Source: Bacteroidota bacterium (GTDB lineage Bacteria; Bacteroidota; Ignavibacteria; SZUA-365). From it: a stretch of 6,773 nucleotides of DNA. Where the stretch lies: the NCBI GenBank assembly GCA_018224345.1, contig JAGTUW010000119.1:1-6773 (forward strand). Reading direction: 5' to 3'. The notes under the pieces are model-generated. The model had not been told where the DNA came from, made no database searches, and saw only the letters and a list, made by a program, of their open reading frames with translations. Positions 4,810 through 6,773 of this stretch are shown here, in pieces (the stretch's first letter is position 1; every line of letters begins with the position of its first letter). A program made the position numbers and the translations under genes.

Positions 4810-6773
4810 GTGCACGCATCCCTGCACTGCAGCATGGTAGTGTTTCTCTCTCTGCTGCTGTGGCCGGCTGCAGCAAGCGCACAAACCACCGTTCAATATC
4901 CTGATCGCAGCTGGTCCACGCTCACGCATGCCTCCTCGCAGTGGATCGGCACGTCCCGGGGACTGTACCGCTATCGGGCCGAAGACAACGTATGGTCGGC
5001 CTGGGGACAGGAAAACGGGCTGCTTTCCTCCGACATCACTGCACTGGAAATGCGTGGCAATGTTCTGTGGATCGGCCAGGGAAGCGGACTGACCGCCTTT
5101 GACCAGCGCAACAACACCATGCTGCATTTCGAAAGCGATAAATCGCTGTCGGTGACCGTGACCCGGGCCATGGCCTTCGAAGCGGACTATGTGTGGGCGG
5201 GTGGCAGTGGAGGCGCTGCGCGCTTCGACGATCTCATCGAACAATGGCAGCGTATCGGTACGGAGCAGGGATTGACAGGCGATACGGTCCATGCCTTCGC
5301 ACTGAGTGATGACAGGGTTTTCATGGTCACCGGCAGCGGTGTCAATGAATATGATCCGCGTTACGAGCGCTGGAGAATGTATGCGCCGCCACAGGACGGC
5401 CGTGTCCTCGACGCATTCAGTGCCGCCGGCACCCTGTGGCTGCTGCGCGATCACGATCTGCTGCGCTTCGACCTGTCGACGCGTGTGTTTTCTCCCTATT
5501 CCCTGAGCTCGTTTTCAGGCAGTGACATCCGGTATCTGATACTGCAGGGCAGCAGCTTCTGGATTGTGACCACGGACGATCTCTGGAGATACGATGCAGC
5601 GTCCGATGCACTGCATCCCTTTCACGAAATCGCCCAGCTTCCCGATCGGGAACTGCGCGCGGTCGCGCTTTCCTCCGACGGCAATGCCCTCTGGTTCAGT
5701 ACCGCTTCCGGTCTGACCAGGTATGATCGCGCTACCGGGAGCTGGACATATTACAGCACGGCAGGGGGAATGCCGGAAGGCCGCTACGACATTCTGTTTC
5801 CGACCGGGAACGGCATCGCCACCTTCACCGATCACTCACTGATCTGGTATGTTACCCAGGCCGACCGATGGTATGAAATGCCCTTGCTGACAGAGACGCC
5901 GGATGGGCATGCCGGTATTTCACTCGATCCCGCCAGAGGCAGCTTCATCGATTTCGGGAGCGATGTACGGCTGGATCTGAGTGGGAGTCGGAGCTCCTGG
6001 CTGTTCCGCAATCCCTTCATGAGCGGTGGGGGAGAACACGGGCAGAGCATGGACCCGGTCAACCGGAATGACCTCAAGGCGCGCATGGACCTGGGCGGCA
6101 ACAGACGATTGAGCGCTACGTACAACGACGCCGATTATGAAGACGTCGTCTATGGCGCGGAGTACAGGGGTGCCCGTGAGGATGTGCTGCAGTCACTCCA
6201 ATGGGGTGATATGCGTGCGGAAAAAGCCGGATCACTGCTGCAACAGGATTTCGGTCTCTTCGGCGCCGGCGGAAGAGCGGTGTACGGGGAGAGGACGGAG
6301 ATGTACGGACGCAGTCTTCTTGAATTGCAGGCACAAGGCGGGCACAAGACGACGGCGACATACACGGAGGTCTTCCAGGGCCGCAACAGAATACGTGAAC
6401 AGATGATCGCCGACATCGACTGGTTGCGAAACAGGGTGTATGCACTGCGACCCGATCGTCGGCCCGTACCGCTCGCGGCTCTGTCGCTGCATGTGTATCG
6501 TTCTCTTGCAACGGAGGAGGAACGTGGGGCCGATGATTTGCCCGAAACCGTGATCGCCGGTCACCGGGCAACCTGGCGCCCTCTGATCGAAGGACTGGAT
6601 TATCAGGTGCATGAGGGACGCAGTCTGCTCTTTCTGCTGCCCGGTCAGGAAGTCACGGCGCTTGCGGTCCGCATCGGGCGTCCCGGTGGAACGGAGGAAT
6701 TGCTGCTCGCCGATGCATCCACCCGCTTTCTGGAAATGCGCAACCATTACGGTATCGGCGCCGATATTCTGCC
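4810..6773 (+). CDS. Partial: secreted beta-propeller protein with outer-membrane-like C-terminal region
   Basis: The frame is open from GTG 4810 to the window end (654 residues visible, no stop). GTG lies 4 nt after the preceding stop, with GGGG (4799-4802) upstream. ATG 4834 is an alternative start with no ribosome binding site. A Sec signal peptide ends in ASA before Gln25. Residues about 45-357 contain roughly eight propeller repeats of the form W-x-G-x-x-x-G-L-x-R-Y-D, for example WIGTSRGLYRY, LWIGQGSGLTAFD and LWFSTASGLTRYD, as in two-component-regulator propeller (Reg_prop) proteins. From about residue 370 the style changes to alternating strand-like segments (RNDLKARMDLGGNRRLSATY, DYEDVVYGAEYRG) and a PLIEGLDYQV...LLFLLPGQEVTALAV stretch (591-620). 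These recall large outer-membrane or translocon-related proteins such as SprA, but only loosely. It may be the outer-membrane partner of the operon. The propeller call is firm; the C-terminal assignment is weak. Confidence 0.75.
   Translation, partial: MHASLHCSMVVFLSLLLWPAAASAQTTVQYPDRSWSTLTHASSQWIGTSRGLYRYRAEDNVWSAWGQENGLLSSDITALEMRGNVLWIGQGSGLTAFDQRNNTMLHFESDKSLSVTVTRAMAFEADYVWAGGSGGAARFDDLIEQWQRIGTEQGLTGDTVHAFALSDDRVFMVTGSGVNEYDPRYERWRMYAPPQDGRVLDAFSAAGTLWLLRDHDLLRFDLSTRVFSPYSLSSFSGSDIRYLILQGSSFWIVTTDDLWRYDAASDALHPFHEIAQLPDRELRAVALSSDGNALWFSTASGLTRYDRATGSWTYYSTAGGMPEGRYDILFPTGNGIATFTDHSLIWYVTQADRWYEMPLLTETPDGHAGISLDPARGSFIDFGSDVRLDLSGSRSSWLFRNPFMSGGGEHGQSMDPVNRNDLKARMDLGGNRRLSATYNDADYEDVVYGAEYRGAREDVLQSLQWGDMRAEKAGSLLQQDFGLFGAGGRAVYGERTEMYGRSLLELQAQGGHKTTATYTEVFQGRNRIREQMIADIDWLRNRVYALRPDRRPVPLAALSLHVYRSLATEEERGADDLPETVIAGHRATWRPLIEGLDYQVHEGRSLLFLLPGQEVTALAVRIGRPGGTEELLLADASTRFLEMRNHYGIGADIL

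Noticed and set aside
4107..5454. Long reverse-strand open frames (249-260 residues)
   Set aside because: They are antisense to the second DUF362 gene and the propeller gene and show Cys/Arg/His-rich shadow composition with no recognisable motifs.
6116..6747. Reverse-strand frames near the right edge
   Set aside because: They oppose the continuous propeller-protein frame and have shadow-like composition (Arg/Pro/Ser-rich) without motifs.

Overview
The window looks like chromosomal DNA from a GC-rich member of the Bacteroidota / Ignavibacteriota / Chlorobiota (FCB) group. The main reason is a textbook type IX secretion (T9SS) C-terminal sorting domain on the protein encoded at 1596-3206, preceded by an Fn3/Ig-like linker module of a style common in Ignavibacteria and relatives. 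The exact lineage cannot be fixed from this sequence.

Positions 1-446 carry no convincing gene. The first ~160 bases are very GC-rich and repetitive: 14-bp tandem repeats, a perfect 32-bp palindrome and a 37-bp tandem duplication. The sequence then becomes AT-rich and contains a dense regulatory region. Three 17-bp palindromic operators (TACGG-N7-CCGTA type) start exactly 40 bp apart, and the first and third lie inside the spacers of two sigma70-like promoters.

Positions 447-1296 hold a type II toxin-antitoxin module: a DUF1778 ribbon-helix-helix antitoxin (TacA-like) overlapping by 11 bp a GNAT acetyltransferase toxin (TacT/AtaT-like). Its base composition is visibly lower in GC than the rest, which fits horizontal acquisition. 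Positions 1297-1595 are intergenic.

Positions 1596-6773 form a tight same-strand gene cluster, probably one operon. In order it encodes a Tat-exported DUF362 protein with a T9SS sorting domain, a DUF6599-like lipoprotein, a second Tat-exported DUF362 protein without a sorting domain, and a long protein that runs off the right edge. The last has a signal peptide, an N-terminal beta-propeller of about eight repeats, and a C-terminal part that looks outer-membrane related.

The most interesting content is this operon. Two paralogous DUF362 proteins carry twin-arginine signals, and one of them also has a type IX sorting tail, which suggests folded export to the periplasm followed by surface delivery. 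A lipoprotein and a propeller outer-membrane candidate would be their partners. No enzymatic activity can be assigned from sequence alone. The long propeller gene has no stop codon in the window, so its C-terminus and anything downstream are unknown.
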